Shown in pieces: positions 1 to 5,796 of a DNA stretch of 6,788 bases (position 1 is its first letter; every line of letters begins with the position of its first letter). This DNA is from Methylococcaceae bacterium. GTDB taxonomy: Bacteria; Pseudomonadota; Gammaproteobacteria; Methylococcales; Methylomonadaceae. A program made the position numbers and the translations under genes. The notes below the pieces were generated by a model. The model saw only the letters and a list, made by a program, of their open reading frames with translations. It made no database searches and was not told the origin of the DNA. The stretch is from the NCBI GenBank assembly GCA_013140465.1, contig JABFST010000488.1:1-6788 (forward strand), in the 5' to 3' direction.

Positions 1-480
1 ATCAGGACGGGCAGGGCGCATCCTAGCCTACTCGACCAAATCAGCGTGTCTTATTATGGTACCGATTCGGCCTTGTCCCAAGTTGCCAATATAGCGGTGG
101 AAGATGCGCGTACCCTAACCATTACGTCGTGGGAAAAAGGCATGGTTCAAGCCATAGAAAAAGCCATCCTAAAATCCGATTTGGGGCTGAACCCTGCCAC
201 CAATGGCATGACTATCCGTATCCCTTTGCCGCCGCTGACCGAAGAACGCCGCCGCAGTTTGGTCAAAGTTGTTAAGCACGAAGCCGAAAATGGTCGTGTC
301 GCCGTCCGCAACATCCGCCGTGATGCCAATTCAGAAATCAAAGAGGCGCTCAAAGAAAAAATGATTTCTGAAGACGAAGCACGCGCAGCCGAAGAAAAAA
401 TTCAGAAACTCACCGATCAGTATGTCAAAGACATCGAAAAGTTACTGGAAGCAAAAGAGGCCGATCTATTATCCATTTAA
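1..480 (+). CDS. frr: Ribosome recycling factor (RRF), 5'-truncated by window edge
   Basis: RRF acts with EF-G in the cytoplasm to split the post-termination ribosome complex and release mRNA and tRNA. The reading frame is open from base 1 ([16 protein letters not shown]...), so the GTG at 46 is an internal Val codon and not the start. By my recollection of the E. coli protein (185 residues), base 1 falls at about residue 27. The 159 codons present plus 26 missing ones give exactly the usual length. Family hallmarks are visible: RTGRA near the start, [30 protein letters not shown], and [11 protein letters not shown] in the long helix of domain I, followed by a charged helical C-terminus ending KEADLLSI. 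Only 11 bases separate it from uppS, so they are probably co-transcribed. The upstream neighbour is usually pyrH, which is not visible here. Identification is very secure. Confidence 0.97.
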   Translation: MRTGRAHPSLLDQISVSYYGTDSALSQVANIAVEDARTLTITSWEKGMVQAIEKAILKSDLGLNPATNGMTIRIPLPPLTEERRRSLVKVVKHEAENGRVAVRNIRRDANSEIKEALKEKMISEDEARAAEEKIQKLTDQYVKDIEKLLEAKEADLLSI

Positions 481-491
481 GAGACAAAACT

Positions 492-1259
492 ATGCCGACT
501 GATGCCACTCAAAAACCCGAAACGGGCTCTGCCAACCCCCGTCATATTGCCATTATCATGGATGGCAATGGTCGTTGGGCGCAAAAAAGGTTTATGCCTA
601 GAGCGGTTGGACACCAGGCTGGCGTTAAGACCGTGCGCAAAATTGTTGAGTATTGCGCCAACGAAAACATAGAGGCGCTGACCTTATTTGCCTTTAGCAG
701 TGAAAATTGGCGTCGTCCAGAAGCTGAAGTGTCTTTGCTGATGGGCTTGTTTATGGCTACTTTGCAACGGGAAATCAACAAGCTAGACCGCAACAACATA
801 CGGCTGCGCTTTATTGGTGACAGGTCGGCCTTCTCCGAGAAACTACAAGAAAAAATGGCGGAAGGCGAGGCGCAAACCCAAAACAATACCGCACTTACGT
901 TGGTCATTGCAGCAAACTACGGCGGGCATTGGGATATGTGCCAAGCCTACACCAAAATTGCCGACAAAATGGCGACGGGCGAATTGCCGAACCAAGCTAT
1001 TACCGAGCAATTGGTCAACCAGCATTTGGCAACCGCCGGACTGCCCGAACCCGATTTGTTTATTCGGACGGGCGGAGAAAAGCGGGTCAGCAATTTTATG
1101 TTATGGCAATTGGCCTATACCGAACTGTATTTTACGGATACGCTGTGGCCTGACTTTAACCAAGACTCACTCGCCGAAGCCATCAAAAGCTTTAAGGGCA
1201 GACAGCGGCGCTTTGGTCACACCAGCGAACAAATCCTTAATCAAACAGCCACCTTATAA
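492..1259 (+). CDS. uppS: Undecaprenyl diphosphate synthase (cis-prenyltransferase)
   Basis: UppS adds eight isopentenyl diphosphate units in cis to farnesyl diphosphate, making the C55 lipid carrier used for peptidoglycan and O-antigen assembly. It is a cytoplasmic, membrane-associated enzyme. The 255 residues match the family length (E. coli 253). Motifs in order are HIAIIMDGNGRWA (18-30) with catalytic Asp24, the GH at 40-41, LTLFAFSSENWRRP (64-76), IRLRFIGD (103-110), NYGGHWD (142-148), IRTGGEKRVSNF (191-202) and ELYFTDTLWPDF (211-222). The start is the first ATG after the frr stop and gives an 18-residue lead before HIAIIMDG, close to E. coli. It has only a weak purine-rich RBS (AAGAGA). 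Two positions look unusual: Lys197 where E. coli has the metal-site His199, and His146 where Arg is common (NYGGR). The rest of the active site is intact, so it should be functional. Confidence 0.96.
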   Translation: MPTDATQKPETGSANPRHIAIIMDGNGRWAQKRFMPRAVGHQAGVKTVRKIVEYCANENIEALTLFAFSSENWRRPEAEVSLLMGLFMATLQREINKLDRNNIRLRFIGDRSAFSEKLQEKMAEGEAQTQNNTALTLVIAANYGGHWDMCQAYTKIADKMATGELPNQAITEQLVNQHLATAGLPEPDLFIRTGGEKRVSNFMLWQLAYTELYFTDTLWPDFNQDSLAEAIKSFKGRQRRFGHTSEQILNQTATL

Positions 1260-1282
1260 CTACAAAAATAAAAATTAATAAC

Positions 1283-2155
1283 ATGTTAATACAGCGCATT
1301 ATTACCGCGTCCATCTTAGCTGCCCTAGTGGTAGCTGCGGTGTTCACACTACCTATGGAATATTTCACCTTATTGATAGGGGTCATCACCCTGATTGCCG
1401 CTTGGGAATGGGGCAATTTGGCGGGTGTCACTTCAATTTTTAAGCGGATTCTATTGCTGTTGGCGTTAATCGTGCCGATGCTGGGCATCCATTTTTGGAC
1501 GCAATTGCTGGAATTGGTGGCTCAAGCTACTGACTGGACAGATGTCAGGGATTATTCAGGGGCGTTGGAATGGTTAGTGATTCCGCCCGTGTTTTTCTGG
1601 GTGCTGGTGATGATCTTAATCAGAAACAGCCCGCAAGGCGTGTTAAACCTGCAATTTAAGACCCGCACCAAAGTCCTGATAGGCTGGTTTATCCTGTTGT
1701 CGGCGTGGATGTTCTTGACCCGTTTAAGAGCGTTTTACGGCCCTGAAATGACCTTATATTTCTTTATCCTGATTTGGGCCGCAGACATTGCCGCTTATTT
1801 TGCTGGCAAAAAATGGGGTAAAGATAAGCTTTCCCCTGAAATAAGCCCGGGCAAAACCGTACAAGGCATGTATGGCGCGTTAGTGTCTGGCGTGGTGTGT
1901 GCGCTGGTCTTATGTGTGATTTATCGCTTTCAAATCATGATTTCCGCAGACTTTGTGCTGTTATCGGTACTGACCGTGTTAATTTCTATTTACGGCGATT
2001 TGTTTGTCAGCGTTGCCAAACGTCAACGCGGCGTTAAGGACAGCGGTAGTTTATTGCCCGGTCATGGCGGCGTGTTAGACCGCATAGACAGCATTATTGC
2101 CGCGATTCCATTCTTTTACGGCTGCATCTACACTATCTACAGGCTGGTTTCATGA
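1283..2155 (+). CDS. cdsA: Phosphatidate cytidylyltransferase (CDP-diglyceride synthase)
   Basis: CdsA converts phosphatidate and CTP to CDP-diacylglycerol and pyrophosphate in the inner membrane, feeding phosphatidylglycerol, phosphatidylethanolamine and cardiolipin synthesis. The 290-residue product is strongly hydrophobic, with about eight likely membrane segments (approx. 5-24, 26-42, 55-73, 97-113, 130-148, 156-175, 198-213, 222-240, plus a C-terminal one at 268-287). The family signature is complete near the C-terminus: [11 protein letters not shown] (243-253), PGHGG (259-263), then DRIDS (266-270), with the conserved Lys/Asp residues in place. The upstream conserved block ISPGKTVQG (187-195) is also present. 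The start ATG follows an A-rich 23-base gap without a Shine-Dalgarno sequence. The stop overlaps the dxr start in an ATGA arrangement (4 bases shared), which suggests translational coupling. Confidence 0.96.
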   Translation: MLIQRIITASILAALVVAAVFTLPMEYFTLLIGVITLIAAWEWGNLAGVTSIFKRILLLLALIVPMLGIHFWTQLLELVAQATDWTDVRDYSGALEWLVIPPVFFWVLVMILIRNSPQGVLNLQFKTRTKVLIGWFILLSAWMFLTRLRAFYGPEMTLYFFILIWAADIAAYFAGKKWGKDKLSPEISPGKTVQGMYGALVSGVVCALVLCVIYRFQIMISADFVLLSVLTVLISIYGDLFVSVAKRQRGVKDSGSLLPGHGGVLDRIDSIIAAIPFFYGCIYTIYRLVS

Positions 2156-3330
2156 AAGGCTTATGTATCCTCGGCGCAACTGGGTCTATCGGGGTCAGCA
2201 CCTTAGATGTGGCTGCCAGACATAGCGATTTGTATAAGGTTGTGGCCTTAACCGCCAACAACAATATCGATTTATTATTTGAGCAATGCTTAGCGCATCG
2301 TCCCGAAGTGGTTGTGGTCGTGGATGAACACAAAGCCTTGGCGTTTGCCGAAAAACTGCAAGGCTCACCGATTGCCGACATTAAAGTATTGTCGGGTGCG
2401 GCCTCTTTAGAACAGGTCGCCACACTCGACAATGTCGATTCAGTGATGGCGGCTATCGTCGGTGCGGCGGGCTTATTGCCCAGTTTGGCGGCGGCTAAAG
2501 CGGGTAAAACTATTTTGCTGGCCAATAAAGAAGCCTTGGTCATGTCGGGCGACATTTTTATGCAAGCCGTGCGCGAATCCGGCGCTCATTTGTTGCCTAT
2601 CGACAGCGAGCATAACGCCATCTTCCAATGTATGCCCGCAGGTTATGAATCGGGTATGCACGCCAAACAAGCAAGGCGCATTTTGCTGACCGCTTCAGGC
2701 GGGCCGTTTCGGCAAATGCCTGTGGAACAACTGCCCCATGTAACGCCAGCGCAAGCCGTCGCACACCCTAATTGGGACATGGGCAAAAAGATTTCCGTCG
2801 ATTCTGCCACGATGATGAACAAAGGGCTGGAAATGATCGAAGCCTGTATTTTGTTCGCGATGCAGCCCGAGCAAATCCAAGTGGTCATCCACCCCCAAAG
2901 CGTGATCCATTCTATGGTGGATTACGTCGATGGCACAGTGCTGGCACAAATGGGCAACCCCGATATGCGCGTGCCTATCGCCTATTCGATGGCTTGGCCT
3001 GAACGCTTTGATTCTGGCGTAGAACCGCTGAATATTTTTGATGTCAAGCGCATGGACTTTGAAGCCCCTAACTTGGAACGTTTTCCTTGTTTGCGCCTCG
3101 CCTACCAAGCCATCGCCACAGGCGGCACAATGCCGACTATCTTAAACGCCGCCAATGAAATTGCCGTGGATGCGTTTTTAAATGAACGCATTCGTTTCAC
3201 CGACATCCCGCTGATTATTGAACGCTGTATGGATAGCTTGACAGCGACCCCCGCCGATAATCTTGAGATTATCCTCGCCGCCGACCAACAGGCGCGTACC
3301 GTATCCCGACAACTCATCACCGAGCTTTAG
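2152..3330 (+). CDS. dxr: 1-deoxy-D-xylulose 5-phosphate reductoisomerase
   Basis: Dxr (IspC) rearranges and reduces 1-deoxy-D-xylulose 5-phosphate to 2-C-methyl-D-erythritol 4-phosphate with NADPH and a divalent metal. This is the first committed step of the MEP isoprenoid pathway and the target of fosmidomycin. The 392 residues match the family (E. coli 398). The N-terminal Rossmann motif GATGSIG lies at 8-14 and [12 protein letters not shown] at 122-133. The metal and substrate residues are visible: [11 protein letters not shown] (149-159; Asp151, Glu153), TASGGPF (180-186), AHPNWDMG with His205, then Ser218, Asn223, Lys224 and metal ligand Glu227 in [11 protein letters not shown]. The C-terminal helical domain contains LNAANEIAV (331-339). 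It overlaps cdsA by 4 bases and ends 5 bases before rseP. Its product pathway supplies the C5 units used by UppS in the same cluster. Confidence 0.97.
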   Translation: MKGLCILGATGSIGVSTLDVAARHSDLYKVVALTANNNIDLLFEQCLAHRPEVVVVVDEHKALAFAEKLQGSPIADIKVLSGAASLEQVATLDNVDSVMAAIVGAAGLLPSLAAAKAGKTILLANKEALVMSGDIFMQAVRESGAHLLPIDSEHNAIFQCMPAGYESGMHAKQARRILLTASGGPFRQMPVEQLPHVTPAQAVAHPNWDMGKKISVDSATMMNKGLEMIEACILFAMQPEQIQVVIHPQSVIHSMVDYVDGTVLAQMGNPDMRVPIAYSMAWPERFDSGVEPLNIFDVKRMDFEAPNLERFPCLRLAYQAIATGGTMPTILNAANEIAVDAFLNERIRFTDIPLIIERCMDSLTATPADNLEIILAADQQARTVSRQLITEL

Positions 3331-3335
3331 CACTC

Positions 3336-4697
3336 ATGGCCTTTGCCCACACCCTGTTTTACTTTGTCATCGTCATCGGCGTATTAGTTGCCATACATGA
3401 ATTTGGTCATTTTTGGGTAGCACGCAAAGCCGGAGTAAAGGTACTGCGCTTTTCTATCGGTTTTGGCAAGGTGTTGTGGTCGTACCAAAAAACACCCGAC
3501 AGCACAGAATATGTGCTGTCTGCGATCCCTTTAGGGGGCTATGTCAAAATGGTGGACGAACGCGAAGGCGAAGTGGATGCTGCCGATTTGCCTTATGCCT
3601 TTAATCGTCAAGCCTTATCGGCGCGGATTGCGATTGTTGCGGCTGGGCCGATTTTTAATTTGGTGCTGGCGGTGGCCTTGTTTTGGAGCGTATTGATTAT
3701 CGGCGAGTCGGGCATTAAACCCATAGTGGGGATGGTCGCGCCGAACACCTTGGCGGCTAAGGCTGGTTTTGCCGATGGTGACGAAATAACCGCAGTCAAC
3801 GGCAAAGCCACAGTGACGTGGACAGATGCCCTCAGTGTAGTCATAGCCGCTGCGTTGGACGGCGACCAGGCCATTAACATCAGCACCAAAAGCCTAGACG
3901 GACAAGACAGCGTCAAAGTGTTGCAGCTTGCCGAAAATGAAGCGCAAAACCCCGAAGATTTTTATCAGCAACTGGGCTTTAAGCCTTGGTCGCCTAAATT
4001 AAAGCCGATTATTGGCAAGGTTTTGCCTGATAGTGCCGCCTTAGCCGCCAACTTAAAAGAGCAAGACCTTATCATCAGTGCCGATGGTGTTGCCATCAAC
4101 GATTGGCAGCAGTGGGTCGATACCGTAAAAACCCACGCAGGGCTTGCGATTGCACTCATCATTGAACGCGATGGCGTGCGTATGCCGCTGACCATCACCC
4201 CCAAAAGCGTCACGGTTGAACAAAAAACCGAGGGCAAAATCGGCGCCGCCGTTTTTGTTCCCGAAGATTTAATCAAGTCTGTCACGGTAGAGTATTCCTT
4301 AGGCCCAGTCGCGGCAATTCCCGTGGCTTTCGAGACCACTTGGTATTATTCCTACACCACCGTAAAAATGATGGGCCGTATGCTGATGGGCAAGGCATCT
4401 GTTGAAAACCTCAGTGGCCCCATCAGTATTGCCCAATACGCCGGACAATCGGCAGACATGGGCTTGGTGCATTTTTTAAAATTTATGGCTTTAGTGAGTG
4501 TCAGCTTAGGGGTTTTGAACCTATTGCCAGTCCCTGTACTCGATGGAGGGCATTTATTGTTTTTTGTCCTTGAAGGCATTAAAGGCAGCCCTGTTTCAGA
4601 AAAAATTCAACTGTTTTTTCAGAAAATGGGCATGGCCTTATTGATGTCGCTGATGGCGTTGGCAATGGTGTTGGATGTGCAGCGCTTATTCCACTAG
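3336..4697 (+). CDS. rseP: Site-2 intramembrane zinc metalloprotease RseP
   Basis: RseP cleaves the membrane-spanning part of the anti-sigma factor RseA after DegS, releasing sigma E in the envelope stress response. It also removes signal-peptide remnants from the inner membrane. At 453 residues it is close to E. coli RseP (450). The first membrane segment carries the zinc motif HEFGH (21-25; His21, Glu22, His25). The third zinc ligand is Asp403 in NLLPVPVLDGGH (395-406). The conserved LGGYVKM (66-72) and AGPIFN (103-108) follow the usual order. Two periplasmic PDZ-like regions lie at roughly 125-200 and 222-290, each with a family-like pattern (APNTLAAKAGFADGDEI; LPDSAALAANLKEQDLI). The last membrane segment is around 430-447. 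The start ATG lies 5 bases after dxr with no strong RBS. Whether sigma E and RseA are the actual partners in this organism is inferred from the family. Confidence 0.95.
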   Translation: MAFAHTLFYFVIVIGVLVAIHEFGHFWVARKAGVKVLRFSIGFGKVLWSYQKTPDSTEYVLSAIPLGGYVKMVDEREGEVDAADLPYAFNRQALSARIAIVAAGPIFNLVLAVALFWSVLIIGESGIKPIVGMVAPNTLAAKAGFADGDEITAVNGKATVTWTDALSVVIAAALDGDQAINISTKSLDGQDSVKVLQLAENEAQNPEDFYQQLGFKPWSPKLKPIIGKVLPDSAALAANLKEQDLIISADGVAINDWQQWVDTVKTHAGLAIALIIERDGVRMPLTITPKSVTVEQKTEGKIGAAVFVPEDLIKSVTVEYSLGPVAAIPVAFETTWYYSYTTVKMMGRMLMGKASVENLSGPISIAQYAGQSADMGLVHFLKFMALVSVSLGVLNLLPVPVLDGGHLLFFVLEGIKGSPVSEKIQLFFQKMGMALLMSLMALAMVLDVQRLFH

Positions 4698-4727
4698 GGC
4701 AGTATCCGCCGTTTTACAACAAATCCC

Positions 4728-4733
4728 TACAAT
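4728..4733 (+). promoter_or_regulatory. Weak -10-like hexamer ahead of dsbC
   Basis: TACAAT in the 59-base rseP-dsbC gap matches five of six positions of the sigma70 -10 consensus and sits 23 bases before the dsbC ATG. At 16-18 bases upstream I find no acceptable -35 box, only CG-rich sequence, and no TG extension. It may be chance, and dsbC could simply be read through from rseP. No terminator hairpin is visible in this gap. Confidence 0.2.
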
Positions 4734-4756
4734 TTACTTAACAACTCGAGAAACCC

Positions 4757-5512
4757 ATGAAAAAAGTTCTTATCACAGCTGCCCTGTTTCTTGCTGGTTT
4801 GACTACGACAGCCCAAGCCGATGTCGAGGCAATCAAACAATCTTTTGCCAAATCCATACCCAGCGTAAAAATTAATTCTATAACACCTACGCCAGTATTA
4901 GGGCTGTTTGCTGTTACTGTGGGTGCCAATATTTTTTATGTGTCAGAAGACGGCAAGTTTTTGTTGCAAGGCCATTTAGTGGATATTGCTGCTCGCAAAG
5001 ACATTACCGAAGAACAGCTGGGAGGCATCCGCAAACAGGCAATTGCGAATATCGGCGAAGACAATATGATCGTATTTAAGCCTAAAATCCACCAACACAC
5101 TGTCACCGTATTTACCGACATCGACTGCGGCTACTGCCGCAAGCTGCATTCAGAAATGGACAGTTATCTGGCGCAAGGCATCACCATACAATATTTGTTC
5201 TTCCCTAGGGCGGGCAAAGATTCCGATTCTTACAAAAAAGCCGTTTCAGTCTGGTGTGCCAAAGACCGTAAAAAAGCGTTAACCGAAGCCAAAAATGGCA
5301 ATGATCCTGAACCTAAAACCTGTGACAACCCTGTTGACGAACACATGAGACTCGGGGCTGAGTTTGACGTGAAAGGCACACCCATGATCGTTGATGAAAA
5401 AGGCAATGTTTTTCCAGGTTATTTGCCCGCAGCACAACTAGTGGAAGCGATAAAATACGGTTTGAACCCGCCAAAATCAGAAAACCCTGAAGATCCTAAA
5501 GCCGTGAATTAA
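4757..5512 (+). CDS. dsbC: Periplasmic thiol:disulfide isomerase DsbC
   Basis: DsbC is a homodimeric periplasmic protein that reshuffles wrong disulfides in exported proteins and is kept reduced by DsbD. The 251-residue precursor starts with a classical signal peptide: KK at 2-3, a hydrophobic core, and predicted cleavage after AQA at 21. An N-terminal DsbC/G dimerisation domain (approx. 22-85) is followed by a helical linker and a thioredoxin fold. The active site is DCGYC (123-127; Cys124 and Cys127) followed by RKLH, as in DsbC. The second, structural cysteine pair is Cys167 (VWCAKD) and Cys189 (TCD). The cis-proline loop is GTPM with Pro209. Both cysteine pairs and the CGYC motif favour DsbC over DsbG. 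The C-terminus has a short charged, Pro-rich tail (approx. 238-251). The start ATG has a weak RBS (GAGAAA) and is fixed by the signal peptide. Finding it directly after rseP is unusual compared with familiar gammaproteobacteria. Confidence 0.94.
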   Translation: MKKVLITAALFLAGLTTTAQADVEAIKQSFAKSIPSVKINSITPTPVLGLFAVTVGANIFYVSEDGKFLLQGHLVDIAARKDITEEQLGGIRKQAIANIGEDNMIVFKPKIHQHTVTVFTDIDCGYCRKLHSEMDSYLAQGITIQYLFFPRAGKDSDSYKKAVSVWCAKDRKKALTEAKNGNDPEPKTCDNPVDEHMRLGAEFDVKGTPMIVDEKGNVFPGYLPAAQLVEAIKYGLNPPKSENPEDPKAVN

Positions 5513-5525
5513 GCCAAATACCTAA

Positions 5526-5554
5526 GCCAACCAAATAGTAAATATAAGGTTGGC
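5526..5554. repeat. Small inverted repeat after dsbC
   Basis: GCCAACC (5526-5532) and GGTTGGC (5548-5554) are perfect complements around a 15-base AT-rich loop. The hairpin begins 14 bases after the dsbC stop, where a 3' mRNA end could form. No T-run follows, so it does not meet the usual intrinsic terminator pattern. The left arm also lies in an 8-base direct repeat, TAAGCCAA, at 5510-5517 and 5523-5530. It could protect the dsbC transcript end, or be incidental. Confidence 0.4.
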
Positions 5555-5563
5555 CCGAGGTTG

Positions 5564-5590
5564 CAGAGACGTTGCATTGCAACGTTTCTG
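5564..5590. repeat. 27-base near-perfect palindrome, possible dispersed repeat
   Basis: The arms CAGAGACGTTGC (5564-5575) and GCAACGTTTCTG (5579-5590) pair over 12 positions with one G-T wobble and a 3-base loop (ATT). In RNA this would be a strong hairpin. The following bases (TTACTTAG) are only moderately T-rich, so it is at best a weak terminator for dsbC. A core like GAGACGTTGCA/TGCAACGTCTC is, from memory, similar to short palindromes scattered between genes in filamentous cyanobacteria and some gammaproteobacteria. I cannot test copy number here, so a dispersed element is an inference. Only one copy occurs in this window. Confidence 0.55.
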
Positions 5591-5605
5591 TTACTTAGAT
5601 ATAAG
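5577..5605 (+). promoter_or_regulatory. Sigma70-like promoter candidate upstream of corA
   Basis: TTGCAA (5577-5582) and TATAAG (5600-5605) are separated by exactly 17 bases. They match the -35 consensus at four of six positions and the -10 consensus at five of six. The -35 box lies in the loop and right arm of the 5564-5590 palindrome. Transcription would start near 5612, giving corA a leader of about 185 bases. This is the best promoter-like pair I could find in the dsbC-corA spacer. It is pattern evidence only. Confidence 0.4.
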
Positions 5606-5631
5606 TGTGACAGATTATTTAATGAGTTTTA

Positions 5632-5658
5632 GACATGGCTGTTGTCGTGGGCTATGTC
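5632..5658 (+). other. Hairpin in the putative corA leader
   Basis: GACATGGC (5632-5639) pairs with GCTATGTC (5651-5658) over eight positions with one G-U pair and an 11-base loop. It encloses the ATG at 5635 of the small ORF described next, so it could hide that start codon. A smaller 5-bp hairpin follows (TGGGT 5675-5679 with ACCCA 5687-5691). No known riboswitch class was recognised, including the Mg2+-sensing M-box. Confidence 0.3.
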
Positions 5659-5778
5659 GCTGAGGCGTATAGTCTGGGTGATCGCAACCCAACAAAATCA
5701 GAATGTTATGGTTCGCTGTATTTTGGACAACCTACCTTTCAAGTGAGACGGCACTTTCCGACTTCTGTTGATACTTAA
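5635..5778 (+). CDS. Possible 47-residue leader ORF upstream of corA, unrecognised
   Basis: An ATG at 5635 opens a 47-codon frame ending with TAA at 5776-5778, 18 bases before the corA ATG and in the same frame as corA. The peptide begins MAVVVGYVAEAYSLGDRN and ends RRHFPTSVDT. I recognise no family, signal peptide or membrane helix in it. The RBS is poor (only GAG at 5624-5626). In Salmonella, Mg2+ transporter genes including corA carry leader ORFs that govern Rho-dependent termination, so position alone makes this worth noting. A chance ORF, or an eroded intergenic repeat, is at least as likely. Confidence 0.2.
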   Translation: MAVVVGYVAEAYSLGDRNPTKSECYGSLYFGQPTFQVRRHFPTSVDT

Positions 5779-5783
5779 TCAAC
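5767..5783 (+). promoter_or_regulatory. Hairpin at the expected corA ribosome binding region
   Basis: GTTGAT (5767-5772) and ATCAAC (5778-5783) form a 6-bp stem with a 5-base loop, ending 13 bases before the corA ATG. The TAA at 5776-5778 that ends the upstream small ORF spans the loop and the stem base. No Shine-Dalgarno-like sequence lies between the hairpin and the start, where the bases are C/A-rich. A ribosome stopping at this TAA would open the stem, which suggests possible translational coupling, but this is inference. Confidence 0.3.
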
Positions 5784-5796
5784 CACCAAACTGCCC

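Noticed and set aside
46..48. GTG at 46 as the start of the ribosome recycling factor gene
   Set aside because: The same frame is open back to base 1 and encodes the conserved RTGRA...PSLLDQI region, so the gene begins before the window.
542..907. Reverse-strand 121-codon ORF within uppS
   Set aside because: It is fully antisense to conserved uppS codons, rich in Ser/Leu as expected of a mirror frame, with no domain.
814..1278. Forward 154-codon ORF overlapping uppS
   Set aside because: It lies in another frame of a well-conserved uppS gene and its product is low-complexity (Lys/Pro/Arg-rich) with no recognisable motif.
2133..2555. Reverse-strand 140-codon ORF across the cdsA-dxr junction
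   Set aside because: It is antisense to the conserved dxr N-terminus and has the Ala/Ser/Thr-rich composition typical of an artefact.
2695..3108. Reverse-strand 137-codon ORF within dxr
   Set aside because: It is antisense to the dxr active-site region, His/Arg-rich, with no plausible start signal or motif.
3965..4339. Reverse-strand 124-codon ORF within rseP
   Set aside because: It is a mirror frame of the rseP second PDZ region with no homology signal.
4675..4875. Forward 66-codon ORF across the rseP-dsbC gap
   Set aside because: It overlaps both the rseP end and the dsbC signal peptide in a different frame. The dsbC frame is strongly supported.
5564..5590. Strong intrinsic terminator for dsbC
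   Set aside because: The stem is good, but the downstream bases lack a proper T-run, so I kept it as a palindrome or repeat with terminator function only possible.
5622..5663. 13-codon Cys-rich ORF starting at ATG 5622
   Set aside because: It is too short, has no Shine-Dalgarno sequence, and overlaps the 5635 frame. There is nothing to separate it from chance.
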